Position numbers and translations under genes: made by a program. Below, in pieces: positions 55,218-63,059 of a stretch of 64,000 nucleotides of DNA. Source of the DNA: Bacteroidota bacterium (GTDB lineage: Bacteria > Bacteroidota > Bacteroidia > Bacteroidales > UBA10428); assembly GCA_023442525.1 (NCBI GenBank), contig JAEZZA010000027.1, forward strand, positions 1-64,000, given 5' to 3'. Under the pieces are notes generated by a model. It had not been told where the DNA came from. It searched no databases and saw only the letters and a program-made list of their open reading frames with translations. Position 1 is the stretch's first letter; every line of letters starts with the position of its first letter.

Positions 55218-55781
55218 TTACGGTTTTGAAGTTTCATCCTGCTCTGGCAACGAAAGATTGCGTTCACCCTTTATTTTTCGTTGCAGTTGCATAATACCAT
55301 AAAGAAGGGCTTCTGGTCGTGGAGGACAGCCCGGTATGTACACATCAACAGGAATGATCTGATCAACACCGCGGACTATCGTGTAGGAATTATAATAAAA
55401 AGGACCTCCGCTGATGGCGCACGATCCCATGGCAATTACCCACTTGGGGTCGGCCATCTGGTCGTACAGGCGTTTAAGCACGGGCGCCATTTTATGTACT
55501 ATGGTACCGGCAACAACAATAACATCGGCCTGCCTTGGTGTAGCCCTGTACACTTCAACTCCAAAGCGAGCAAAATCGTGACGGGGTGCGCCTGTTGCCA
55601 TCATTTCAATACCGCAGCAACTGGTGGCAAATGTGAGGGGCCATACCGAATTCGATCTGCCCCAGTTGATAATATCATCGATGGTGCTCAGGATAACATT
55701 TCCGCCCGATTTATTAAGAAGTTCCAGGCTTTCATTATCCTTGAACTCCTCATATTTCATAGATTTTATCTTTATACCCAT
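55218..55781 (-). CDS. nuoB: NADH-quinone oxidoreductase subunit B
   Basis: 187 residues; carries the N2 4Fe-4S cluster. The cysteine marks are FATSCCGIEMMATGAPRHD, CAISGGPFY and YIPGCPPRPEALL. The start (ATG 55781) overlaps the end of nuoA by 10 bases; an internal Met at 55760 is possible. Confidence 0.95.
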   Translation of the reverse strand: MGIKIKSMKYEEFKDNESLELLNKSGGNVILSTIDDIINWGRSNSVWPLTFATSCCGIEMMATGAPRHDFARFGVEVYRATPRQADVIVVAGTIVHKMAPVLKRLYDQMADPKWVIAMGSCAISGGPFYYNSYTIVRGVDQIIPVDVYIPGCPPRPEALLYGIMQLQRKIKGERNLSLPEQDETSKP

Positions 55782-56122
55782 TTTAACGCGTCTTTACGCC
55801 AGGCATATAACAGTCCGAGACCGAGTATTAAAAAGAATATGAGAATTTCAATGAAAGCCCTGATCCCTATTTCTCGCATCACTATGCCCCATGGGAAAAT
55901 GAATACGGTTTCCACATCAAAAATAAGGTATATTATTGCGAACAGATAATAGCCTACATTGAATTGTATCCAGGCAGGACTTTTCACCGGAATCCCACAC
56001 TCGTAGGGTTCCGATTTTGCAGGATTTACAGAGGATGGAGCCAGATATTGGGCAAAAAGAATTGCACCGCCAACCAGAATAACTCCTATAACGAAGAAAA
56101 GAACCAGCGTTTCGCTACTCAT
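55772..56122 (-). CDS. nuoA: NADH-quinone oxidoreductase subunit A
   Basis: 116 residues from the ATG at 56122; a longer reading to 56176 adds an untypical N-terminus. Three helices, with EPYECGIPVKSPAWIQFNVGYYLFAIIYLIFDVETVFIFPWG, the family mark. It leads the 11-gene complex I operon, diverging from the NDH-2-like gene. Confidence 0.94.
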   Translation of the reverse strand: MSSETLVLFFVIGVILVGGAILFAQYLAPSSVNPAKSEPYECGIPVKSPAWIQFNVGYYLFAIIYLIFDVETVFIFPWGIVMREIGIRAFIEILIFFLILGLGLLYAWRKDALKWV

Positions 56123-56232
56123 TGGTAAAAATATGTCTGTTATATACTCTGAACAGAAAAGGACGTAAATATACAAAAAAACATATATGTTGATATTTTA
56201 TCCAAAAAAACTAAAAAGAGCACCGGTTATGC

Positions 56233-56240
56233 TATATTTG
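56233..56240 (+). promoter_or_regulatory. -7 promoter box of the NDH-2-like gene (TATATTTG)
   Basis: TATATTTG fits TAnnTTTG and ends 17 bases before the ATG at 56258. Confidence 0.55.
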
Positions 56241-56257
56241 CCGATAACCAATTCTCA

Positions 56258-57544
56258 ATGTATCTTGCAAATATACCTGATGATGACAGGAAGCGAATTG
56301 TAATTGCCGGCGCAGGTTTCGGGGGGTTAAAACTGGCTCATCGTCTGGCAGGCAGCGATTATCAGATAGTACTGATTGATAAAAACAACTACCATTCATT
56401 TCAACCTCTATTTTACCAGGTGGCGACTTCCGGCATCGAACCCAGCGCCATTTCATTTCCATTACGGAAAGCCTTCCATCGCATAAATAACATTCATGTA
56501 AGAATTGCCCGCATACTCAGGGTGAATAGTTCATCGAATGTTCTCGAAACCAGCATTGGTGAGATCAAATATGACTACCTGGTTATTGCCCTTGGAGCCG
56601 GAAATAATTTCTTTGGCAACGATTCGATAACGCGTTATGCCCATCCAATGAAAAGCATAGGTGAATCGCTTGGTTTAAGGAATACCATTCTGCAGAATTT
56701 CGAAAAAGCTCTGAATACTTCCGATCCCGATGAACAGAGGGCATTAATGAACCTGGTGATTGTGGGAGGCGGACCAACCGGTGTGGAACTATCCGGGGCA
56801 GTTTCTGAAATGAAAAGATACGTGCTGCCAAAAGATTACCCTGAACTGGATTTCAATAAAATGCAGATCTACCTTATTGAAAGCGGTAAGAAATTACTAG
56901 GTGCCATGTCGGAAACTTCCTCGTTAAAGGCATTACGGTATCTGAACCGGATGAGGGTCCGGGTAATTCTGGGTAAGACGGTAGTAAATTTCGATGGTAA
57001 TAAGGTATATCTTAACGACCAGTCGTCTTTGTTGACAAAGACACTGATCTGGGCTGCCGGAATAAAGGGAAACCAGATTGAAGGAATAAACGGTGAAGCC
57101 ATCGGACCGGGTGCCAGGCTCAGAGTGGATTCGTACAATCGTGTAACCGGCTATGATAATATTTATTCCATCGGGGATATCTGTATCATGGAGGGTAAAA
57201 ATCGGCCCAAAGGCCATCCGCAGGTGGCACAGGTAGCCATCCAGCAGGCCAAAAACCTCGCATCGAATTTCAGGGCTATGCTAAAAAACAAGCCATTAAA
57301 AGCTTTCAATTATAAAGACCTTGGAACACTCGCTACCGTGGGCAGGAATAAAGCGGTAGTCGATCTTCCGTTTATCCGCTTCCAGGGTTTGCCGGCCTGG
57401 TTCTTTTGGATGTTTGTGCATCTGATGTCGATAGTAGGCGTAAAAAACCGGCTGATGATTTTTATTAACTGGGCCTATCATTATTTTACCTACGATCAGA
57501 GTCTTCGCCTGATCATTAAACCCAAAATAAAAGAACCGGCTTAA
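56258..57544 (+). CDS. Type II NADH dehydrogenase-like flavoprotein
   Basis: 428 residues. FAD-binding GAGFGGLKLAHRL near the N-terminus, the FAD-contact NNYHSFQPLFYQVATSGIEPS, a second dinucleotide fold IVGGGPTGVELSGAVSEMK for NADH, and a C-terminal membrane-association region (GLPAWFFWMFVHLMSIVGVKNRL). It passes electrons from NADH to quinone without pumping protons. It diverges from the complex I operon, which lacks the NADH-binding module, so this enzyme may be the main NADH-to-quinone route. Confidence 0.92.
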   Translation: MYLANIPDDDRKRIVIAGAGFGGLKLAHRLAGSDYQIVLIDKNNYHSFQPLFYQVATSGIEPSAISFPLRKAFHRINNIHVRIARILRVNSSSNVLETSIGEIKYDYLVIALGAGNNFFGNDSITRYAHPMKSIGESLGLRNTILQNFEKALNTSDPDEQRALMNLVIVGGGPTGVELSGAVSEMKRYVLPKDYPELDFNKMQIYLIESGKKLLGAMSETSSLKALRYLNRMRVRVILGKTVVNFDGNKVYLNDQSSLLTKTLIWAAGIKGNQIEGINGEAIGPGARLRVDSYNRVTGYDNIYSIGDICIMEGKNRPKGHPQVAQVAIQQAKNLASNFRAMLKNKPLKAFNYKDLGTLATVGRNKAVVDLPFIRFQGLPAWFFWMFVHLMSIVGVKNRLMIFINWAYHYFTYDQSLRLIIKPKIKEPA

Positions 57545-57550
57545 CACCAC

Positions 57551-57567
57551 CCACCCCGTCGGGGTGG
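57551..57567. repeat. Hairpin CCACCCC-GTC-GGGGTGG, second copy
   Basis: The core of the repeat at 22858-22880 recurs here with a 7-base perfect stem, right after the NDH-2-like gene. No T-run follows. The rest of the gap up to 57663 has no gene. Confidence 0.65.
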
Positions 57568-57663
57568 TCGAATTATGTTAAGTAGAAGAGGTATTATTTT
57601 CATATTTTATGAAAATTCAGTAATCCTATCCGGTTCTTATTTGTTGAGATAGAAAAAGGGTTT

Positions 57664-58392
57664 ATGAAAAGAGAAAAGACAACCGGCCTGCGAACAAGTC
57701 GTCTTAATGAATTGCAGGCCAGATACCGCGAATTGGAGCCTGTTATCCAGGATGCGAATATCAAAAGGGCTCTGTCGGTCATGTATGGAATGTTGCAGGA
57801 AACCTGGAACGTGATTGATCAGCAAAACGACCCTGTTCTTCAGGAGAGGTCCATTGACGAAATTTTCTATTTATATAAAAATGCCCCGAAGATGGAGGGC
57901 CGTGCTCTGAACAAGCCCATCGATGAGGGTAGGCAGGCACCTGATTTTGAACTGCCCGATATTAAAGGGAAAAAAGTAAGGCTTACCGATTACAAAGGCT
58001 CTTATGTTTTGCTCGTGTTTTATCCACTCGATTGGAGCCCGGGATGCAGTCAGCAACTCGACCTTTATGAAAGTGAGATGGAAGAATTCGAAAAAAGGAA
58101 TTTCAAACTCATTGGCATTTCTGTGGATAGTATATACAGTCATGGTGCCTGGGCAGCCGTTCGAAACATAACATTTCCTTTACTTTCTGATTTCAATCCC
58201 AAAGGAGAAACGGCGCGTAAGTACGGTGTTTATCGTCAAGAGGAAGGCTTTAGTGAAAGAGCATTATTTATTGTCGATCCATCGGGAATAATTCGATATA
58301 GCATGGTATCACCCTTGATACATCATATTCCTGATATTTACGACCTGTTTAAAAAGATGGATAAGATCAAAAAGCCAGTAATTACAGTATAA
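57664..58392 (+). CDS. One-cysteine peroxiredoxin with N-terminal extension
   Basis: 242 residues. An about 85-residue helical extension (RTSRLNELQARYRELEPVIQDANIKRAL...) precedes an AhpC/TSA domain that starts RQAPDFELPDIKGKKVRL. The peroxidatic site is PLDWSPGCSQQ with Cys128, in the PxxxS/TxxC form. There is no second cysteine anywhere in the protein, so it must be re-reduced by another thiol protein. The glutaredoxin gene starts 14 bases after its stop. Confidence 0.87.
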   Translation: MKREKTTGLRTSRLNELQARYRELEPVIQDANIKRALSVMYGMLQETWNVIDQQNDPVLQERSIDEIFYLYKNAPKMEGRALNKPIDEGRQAPDFELPDIKGKKVRLTDYKGSYVLLVFYPLDWSPGCSQQLDLYESEMEEFEKRNFKLIGISVDSIYSHGAWAAVRNITFPLLSDFNPKGETARKYGVYRQEEGFSERALFIVDPSGIIRYSMVSPLIHHIPDIYDLFKKMDKIKKPVITV

Positions 58393-58394
58393 TC

Positions 58395-58400
58395 AGGAGG
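58395..58400 (+). promoter_or_regulatory. Strong Shine-Dalgarno (AGGAGG) of the glutaredoxin gene
   Basis: AGGAGG lies 6 bases before the ATG at 58407, between the peroxiredoxin and glutaredoxin genes. Strong sites are uncommon in Bacteroidota; it fixes the start at 58407 rather than the internal Met at 58455. Confidence 0.65.
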
Positions 58401-58406
58401 AATACC

Positions 58407-58703
58407 ATGTTCAGGGAAAGTGAATTCAAGCGTAAGGATAAAGATACAGTATCGATGATACCAGATTCGGTTGAAATATATGGAACATCATGGTGTGCGA
58501 AAACACAGATGGTACGAAGATTTTTTGATAAACTGAATATTCCTTATCAGTTTTTCGATCTGGAAAACAGCCCGGAAACGATCAGTAAATTAAAATGGAT
58601 CACCGGGGGATATGCCAGTCATCCGACAGTGGTAATTGACGGACAGACATTGGTAGAACCCAGTGTGAAAGAACTCGAAAAAATCATGTCAAAATACAAA
58701 TGA
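58407..58703 (+). CDS. Monothiol glutaredoxin/mycoredoxin-like protein
   Basis: 98 residues with a glutaredoxin fold: VEIYGTSWCAKTQMVRRFFDKLNIPYQFFDLE and HPTVVIDGQTLVEPS (cis-Pro). The only cysteine is Cys30 in WCAKT. Its closest general resemblance is to mycoredoxin/NrdH-like proteins. In Mycobacterium a mycoredoxin re-reduces the one-cysteine peroxiredoxin AhpE, so its position after a one-cysteine peroxiredoxin suggests the same pairing here; this is inference. Confidence 0.85.
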   Translation: MFRESEFKRKDKDTVSMIPDSVEIYGTSWCAKTQMVRRFFDKLNIPYQFFDLENSPETISKLKWITGGYASHPTVVIDGQTLVEPSVKELEKIMSKYK

Positions 58704-58748
58704 GGCAGGCAATACTTGCATTAAAATAATAAAAAGTAAAAACCGATT

Positions 58749-58756
58749 TAATTTTG
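58749..58756 (+). promoter_or_regulatory. -7 promoter box of the helicase gene (TAATTTTG)
   Basis: TAATTTTG fits TAnnTTTG. It lies about 120 bases before the helicase ATG at 58879, so the mRNA would have a leader of about 115 bases. Cold-shock mRNAs often have long leaders. Confidence 0.5.
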
Positions 58757-58878
58757 TAATATTGCAGAAAGTTTCAGACTCCGAATTATTAGTAGCTGAA
58801 ATTTGCAGGAAATACACATTACGCCCGATTAATAATTTGGTTAATGTTGATTCTAAGATTGTTAACCAAATTATTATA

Positions 58879-60072
58879 ATGAAAAAAGAAAAATTCCGAA
58901 ATCCCAAACAAAAAAGAAGAGATTCCAAAAGTAAACAACCAACTGCAAAAACATACAGGAAGAACAAGCAACTTGACGCGGCTTTATTTCAAAATAAGGC
59001 ACGCGAAGATTCCAATTCTGAGTTTCTGGCTGAAAGAGCAATTGTGGACTTACCTGTAGACGGATCAATCATCCAAAACCTTCTCAAAAAAGGGTATTCT
59101 TCTCCCACTGAAATACAGGACCGCTCGATAGAACCCATATTAAAGGGCCACGATTTGATGGGTCTGGCACAGACAGGTACAGGAAAAACCGGTGCGTTTT
59201 TAATTCCTCTAATTCATAACCTGTTGGGGGCCAATCCCCGTTTCCAGGTATTGATCATAGCTCCGACACGCGAGCTGGCCGTTCAAACCGAAAGGGAGTT
59301 CAAAAGTCTGACAACCGGACTCAGGTTATACAGTGAATGTCTTATCGGGGGTACGAGTGTTTCCAGAGACCTTCAGAAATTACGCCGACCATGCCATTTT
59401 ATAATCGGAACACCTGGCAGGATAATGGATATGGTAAGGCAAAAGGCTGTTAACCTGAATAATTTTTCGGTTCTTGTACTTGATGAGTTTGATCGTTTAC
59501 TCGACATGGGTTTCTCAAACGACATCCAGTGGATTGCAGAAGGCATGGCAAACAGGCAGCAAACCATACTGTTTTCTGCAACTGAAGACAAGTCGCAGAC
59601 GCCCATAATATCCAAACTGTTGGATAAGCCTGTCGAGGTACGACTGAAAGTCAGCAATAATGCTGCTGATAGTGTTGAACAGGAAATCATCAAGGTTTCA
59701 GAAGGCGAAAACAAGATTGATATGCTTATTCGCCTGATTAAAGATCCTGAATTTGAGAAAGTGCTGGTTTTTGCCGATACAAAAAGATGGGTCCGAACGA
59801 TATGTGAAAAACTCAGGAAAGCAGGTATAAAAGCTGATGAAATCCATGGCGATAAGTCGCAGAATTACCGTTTGAACGCCCTGGAAGCATTCAGAAAGCG
59901 CCGGATTCAGGTGCTGGTGGCAACCGATGTAGCGGCCAGAGGACTTGACATAGATAATATTTCGCACGTAATTAATTACCAGCGTCCCCAGAATCTGGAA
60001 AATTATATTCACCGGATCGGACGAACCGGCAGGGCAGGGAAGACGGGTAAAGCTTTTACGTTTGTGAATTAA
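58879..60072 (+). CDS. DEAD-box-family RNA helicase with DEFD motif
   Basis: 397 residues from the ATG at 58879; an upstream reading to 58762 would lie in the leader. A lysine/arginine-rich N-terminus precedes the helicase core: Q motif GYSSPTEIQDRSI, motif I AQTGTGKT, Ia APTRELA, II VLDEFDRLLDMGF (DEFD instead of DEAD), III SAT, V ATDVAARGLDI and VI HRIGRTGRAG. It stops soon after motif VI (KAFTFVN), so there is no C-terminal extension. The two following genes are a lysine-rich protein and a cold-shock protein, so cold-related RNA remodelling is likely. Confidence 0.92.
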   Translation: MKKEKFRNPKQKRRDSKSKQPTAKTYRKNKQLDAALFQNKAREDSNSEFLAERAIVDLPVDGSIIQNLLKKGYSSPTEIQDRSIEPILKGHDLMGLAQTGTGKTGAFLIPLIHNLLGANPRFQVLIIAPTRELAVQTEREFKSLTTGLRLYSECLIGGTSVSRDLQKLRRPCHFIIGTPGRIMDMVRQKAVNLNNFSVLVLDEFDRLLDMGFSNDIQWIAEGMANRQQTILFSATEDKSQTPIISKLLDKPVEVRLKVSNNAADSVEQEIIKVSEGENKIDMLIRLIKDPEFEKVLVFADTKRWVRTICEKLRKAGIKADEIHGDKSQNYRLNALEAFRKRRIQVLVATDVAARGLDIDNISHVINYQRPQNLENYIHRIGRTGRAGKTGKAFTFVN

Positions 60073-60115
60073 CGACATCGGGTAATATTTGTGATACGAA
60101 CGAAAACTTCATGAT

Positions 60116-60337
60116 ATGAGATCGAACAACAGCACCATCAAGAAGCACAAGGCCGAAGCAAAAGCCAAGAAAAGAAAGGAGAAATTTCTTCATAAGCTTG
60201 AAAAGAAGAATCAGCCCAAAAAGGATTTTGAAAGCATGATAGCCTATGTGGATAAATTTGGTCGTATTTCGGCAGAGCCGCCTGTTGATGAAATAGAGGC
60301 ACCTGAAGTGGAAAAAGAAAGTGAAGAACAGAAATAA
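60116..60337 (+). CDS. Small lysine-rich protein resembling the N-terminal part of a cold-shock protein
   Basis: 73 residues: a strongly basic N-terminal half (KKHKAEAKAKKRKEKFLHKLEKKNQPKKD) and an acidic end, with FESMIAYVDKFGRISAEPPVD between. From memory, many Bacteroidota cold-shock proteins of about 150 residues carry just this basic segment and a YVDxxGxIxxxPPD motif before a cold-shock domain. Here the cold-shock domain is a separate gene that starts 90 bases later. No other family is recognised. Confidence 0.7.
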   Translation: MRSNNSTIKKHKAEAKAKKRKEKFLHKLEKKNQPKKDFESMIAYVDKFGRISAEPPVDEIEAPEVEKESEEQK

Positions 60338-60391
60338 ATATAAATTTTTGCTAAATAATATTTTAAGATCGGTTTATCCGATTATAATTTG

Positions 60392-60399
60392 TATTTTTG
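60392..60399 (+). promoter_or_regulatory. -7 promoter box of the cold-shock gene (TATTTTTG)
   Basis: TATTTTTG fits TAnnTTTG and ends 28 bases before the ATG at 60428. It would let the cold-shock gene be expressed apart from the lysine-rich gene upstream. Confidence 0.5.
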
Positions 60400-60427
60400 A
60401 ATATTAATATTTTAATCAATTAATTTA

Positions 60428-60619
60428 ATGAAAAGTGGTACAGTAAAGTTTTTTAATGAATCTAAAGGTTTTGGTTTCATTAAGGATGCAAATTCATCCA
60501 AAGAGTATTTTGTTCATGTTTCCGGGTTAAAGGAAAGTGTAAGAGAAAATGACGAAGTAGTTTTTGATCTTGAAGAAGGAAAAAAAGGATTAAATGCAGT
60601 GAATGTTAAACTTGCATAG
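60428..60619 (+). CDS. Cold-shock domain protein
   Basis: 63 residues forming one cold-shock domain: GTVKFFNESKGFGFIKD (RNP1 KGFGFI), EYFVHVSGL (RNP2 VHVS) and VVFDLEEGKKGLNAVNV. It binds single-stranded nucleic acid and melts RNA secondary structure. The following terminator ends the transcript. Confidence 0.96.
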   Translation: MKSGTVKFFNESKGFGFIKDANSSKEYFVHVSGLKESVRENDEVVFDLEEGKKGLNAVNVKLA

Positions 60620-60643
60620 TTTCATAAACCAGTCTAAAATATT

Positions 60644-60672
60644 AGTCCCGCCCGAAAGCGGGACTTTTTTTT
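60644..60672 (+). terminator. Intrinsic terminator after the cold-shock gene
   Basis: AGTCCCGC and GCGGGACT form a perfect 8-base stem around CCGAAA, followed by seven T. Confidence 0.92.
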
Positions 60673-60680
60673 AATAATTC

Positions 60681-60709
60681 TTGATTTTTAAAAAGAAGAA
60701 TTATATTTG
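60681..60709 (+). promoter_or_regulatory. Promoter of the tRNA-Pro gene (TTG-N18-TATATTTG)
   Basis: TTG at 60681 and TATATTTG at 60702-60709 are 18 bases apart, the spacing expected of the Bacteroidota sigma factor. The box ends 50 bases before the tRNA. Confidence 0.7.
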
Positions 60710-60759
60710 CAACCCAGTAATTTAATTGGGCATCCGGAGAAGCCGTATGAAATAAGTAT

Positions 60760-60833
60760 CGGGGCGTGGCGCAGTTGGCTAGCGTACTTGCATGGGGTGC
60801 AAGGGGTCGGAAGTTCGAGTCTTCTCGCCCCGA
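60760..60833 (+). tRNA. tRNA-Pro (anticodon GGG)
   Basis: A 74-base cloverleaf: acceptor CGGGGCG/CGCCCCG is perfect, the D stem GCGC/GCGU, anticodon stem CTTGC/GCAAG around ATGGGGT (anticodon GGG), T stem GGAAG/CTTCT with loop TTCGAGT, and discriminator A. The CCA end is not encoded. Starting one base later gives a mismatched acceptor stem. Confidence 0.95.
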
Positions 60834-60840
60834 CAGATCA

Positions 60841-60873
60841 GGGGTTATCAGAAATGATAATCCCATTTTTTTT
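60841..60873 (+). terminator. Intrinsic terminator after tRNA-Pro
   Basis: GGGGTTATCA and TGATAATCCC pair with one wobble around GAAA, followed by A and eight T. Confidence 0.85.
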
Positions 60874-61016
60874 GTATCCTTCGCAAACATCGTGGACGAT
60901 TCTGTTCATCTGATCATATTTATTACCGTGTGATATGTGAGATAAATGCCTTATGTGTTCAAACTTTTAACGATGTTGTTTGTATATGTTATATTATCAC
61001 ATATTATACAATACCT

Positions 61017-61493
61017 ATGAAAGGAAACGAAAACCTGATTAAAGTACTTAATGAATTGCTGGCCGACGAGCTTACTGCCATCAACCAGTACATGGTTCAT
61101 GCTGAAATGTGTGAAAACTGGGGCTACAGTAAACTTCATAAAGCTATTTACAAGCAGGCTATTGACGAAATGCACCATGCCGAATGGCTCATCGAAAGAA
61201 TCATTTTCCTCGAGGGCATACCTGTTGTTTCGAAACTGAACCAGATCAGGATTGGTAAGACGGTGCCTGAGATGATCCAGAACGATTATAACGATGAAAA
61301 CAATGCAGTTAAGGCTTACAACGAAGGTATCAGGCTGGCCCGGGAAGTGAAGGATGAAGCTACCGGTGAATTGCTGCGCAAAATTTTGAAGATGGAAGAA
61401 GATCATGTCGATTGGGCCGAAATGCAGAATGATCAGATCAATCAGATGGGTATAGCTAACTATTTGGTTTCACAGGTAGAAGAATCAAAATAA
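61017..61493 (+). CDS. bfr: Bacterioferritin
   Basis: 158 residues from the ATG at 61017; an upstream reading to 60930 is not protein-like. The ferroxidase ligands match E. coli Bfr: Glu18 (DELTAINQY), Glu51 and His54 in IDEMHHAEW, Glu94 region YNDENNAVKAY, and Glu127/His130 in KMEEDHVDW. Met52 (haem-ligand) is conserved, so a haem-binding 24-mer is likely. It stores iron in the cytoplasm. Confidence 0.95.
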   Translation: MKGNENLIKVLNELLADELTAINQYMVHAEMCENWGYSKLHKAIYKQAIDEMHHAEWLIERIIFLEGIPVVSKLNQIRIGKTVPEMIQNDYNDENNAVKAYNEGIRLAREVKDEATGELLRKILKMEEDHVDWAEMQNDQINQMGIANYLVSQVEESK

Positions 61494-61634
61494 TTTTACG
61501 ATCTCACAGCGGTTTACTAAGGATACAGGGTCATTTCCGTTAACTATAACAGAAATGAATGGTATTCTATTACCCTAATTTTGAACAGCAGCCTTCGCTT
61601 TAGTGTTAATCAATTACAATTGAATGTCTTTTAG

Positions 61635-61642
61635 TATCTTTG
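61635..61642 (+). promoter_or_regulatory. -7 promoter box of the E2 gene (TATCTTTG)
   Basis: TATCTTTG fits TAnnTTTG. It covers an upstream TTG start candidate (61640), leaving the ATG at 61658 as the start with a leader of about 10 bases. Confidence 0.6.
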
Positions 61643-61657
61643 ACAAAATTTTTCCAA

Positions 61658-63046
61658 ATGGCAGATTTTAAATTGGTAATGCCCAAACTGGGCGAAAGTG
61701 TTCAGGAAGCAACAATAACCAAATGGTTAGTTAAGCCCGGCGATACAATTGAAGAAGACGATGTTCTTCTCGAAATAGCCACCGATAAAGTAGATTCAGA
61801 AATCCCGTCTCCTGTGGCGGGTAAAGTGATTAAATTGTTGTTTGCTGAGAATGCCCTGGTACCTGTTGGAGAGGTTATTGCCATCATCAATACCGAAGGG
61901 GAAGGTAAACCCGAAGCTGCACCCGAAGCTGCACCCGAAGGTAAACCAGAGCCTGCAGTTAAACAGGAACCTGCAGAAACGAAAGCAGAATCGGCTAAGG
62001 AAGCCAGTGCTCCTGCCGCTGCGGCCGAACTTAAAACAAGTGCCAGACAACCTGCCGACGGTCCGATGATCGAAAACCAGGAAGAAATGGAATCGCCAGG
62101 TTCGGGCCGGTTTTATTCCCCGCTGGTAATGAGCATTGCTCAGAAAGAAAAAATCAGTACACAGGAACTGGATTCCATAAAAGGAACGGGCGAAAACGGA
62201 AGAGTTCGTAAACAGGATGTTTTGAAATATCTTGAAGAAAGGTCTAAAGCCCCGGCAGTTGCAAAAGCTCCTGCTCAGGCGGCACCCGCACAGGTTAAGC
62301 AACCCGATATGCCTAAGGTGAGCATAAATCTCCAGCCAGGAGATGAAGTGGTTCAGATGGACAGGATGAGGAAGATCATAGCCGAACATATGGTTATGTC
62401 GAAACATACCTCACCCCATGTGACGAACTTTGTTGAGGCAGATGTTACCACTCTGGCTTTATGGAGAGAAAAAACCAAAGATGAATTCCTGAAACGGGAG
62501 AAGGTGAAGCTGACATTTATGCCTGCTTTTATTGAAGCAACAGCACGTGCTTTGAAGGAGTTCCCGGGTGTTAATACATCTGTTGATGGTGATAAGATCA
62601 TTTTAAGAAAAAACATAAATATAGGATTTGCAGTAGCTTTGAAAAACGGCAACCTGATCGTTCCTGTACTTAAGAATGCGGATCAGAAGAGTATGCTGGG
62701 TCTGGCACTTGAGTTGGACCGGCTTATCGAAGCTGCAAGGAACAGCCAGTTATCGCCCGACGATATACAGGGTGGTACATTTACAATTTCTAATTTCGGC
62801 ACATTCAGGAATATCACCGGTACTCCGGTTATCAACCAGCCACAGGCAGCCATATTAGCCACCGGGAACATTGAAAAGAAGCCGGCTGTGCTCGAAACTC
62901 CCGCCGGTGACGTGATAGCTATCAGGCATAAAATGATATTGTCGCTTTCCTATGATCATCGAATTATTGATGGAGCTTTGGGAGGCATGTTCCTTCGTCG
63001 GATTGCTGATCTGCTCGAAGGTTTTGATTTGAACAGACAGGTATAA
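61658..63046 (+). CDS. 2-oxo acid dehydrogenase E2 (dihydrolipoyl acyltransferase)
   Basis: 462 residues from the ATG at 61658. The lipoyl domain (1-80) has the lipoylated Lys in EIATDKVDSEIP; an Ala/Pro/Glu-rich linker follows; then a peripheral-subunit-binding domain (SPLVMSIAQKEKISTQELDSIKGTGENGRV) and a catalytic domain with LSYDHRIIDGALGG (HxxxDG). It carries acyl groups from E1 to CoA. The fused E1 gene after it suggests branched-chain substrates, though pyruvate or 2-oxoglutarate cannot be excluded. Confidence 0.9.
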   Translation: MADFKLVMPKLGESVQEATITKWLVKPGDTIEEDDVLLEIATDKVDSEIPSPVAGKVIKLLFAENALVPVGEVIAIINTEGEGKPEAAPEAAPEGKPEPAVKQEPAETKAESAKEASAPAAAAELKTSARQPADGPMIENQEEMESPGSGRFYSPLVMSIAQKEKISTQELDSIKGTGENGRVRKQDVLKYLEERSKAPAVAKAPAQAAPAQVKQPDMPKVSINLQPGDEVVQMDRMRKIIAEHMVMSKHTSPHVTNFVEADVTTLALWREKTKDEFLKREKVKLTFMPAFIEATARALKEFPGVNTSVDGDKIILRKNINIGFAVALKNGNLIVPVLKNADQKSMLGLALELDRLIEAARNSQLSPDDIQGGTFTISNFGTFRNITGTPVINQPQAAILATGNIEKKPAVLETPAGDVIAIRHKMILSLSYDHRIIDGALGGMFLRRIADLLEGFDLNRQV

Positions 63047-63059
63047 CTAAATATTTGAA

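Noticed and set aside
55281..55949. Open frame of 222 codons on the plus strand opposite nuoB and nuoA
   Set aside because: Both nuo genes are certain and in the expected order; the antisense translation shows no family features.
61918..62020. Repetitive Ala/Pro/Glu-coding segment in E2
   Set aside because: It is the normal flexible linker between lipoyl and subunit-binding domains, not a mobile or unusual repeat.
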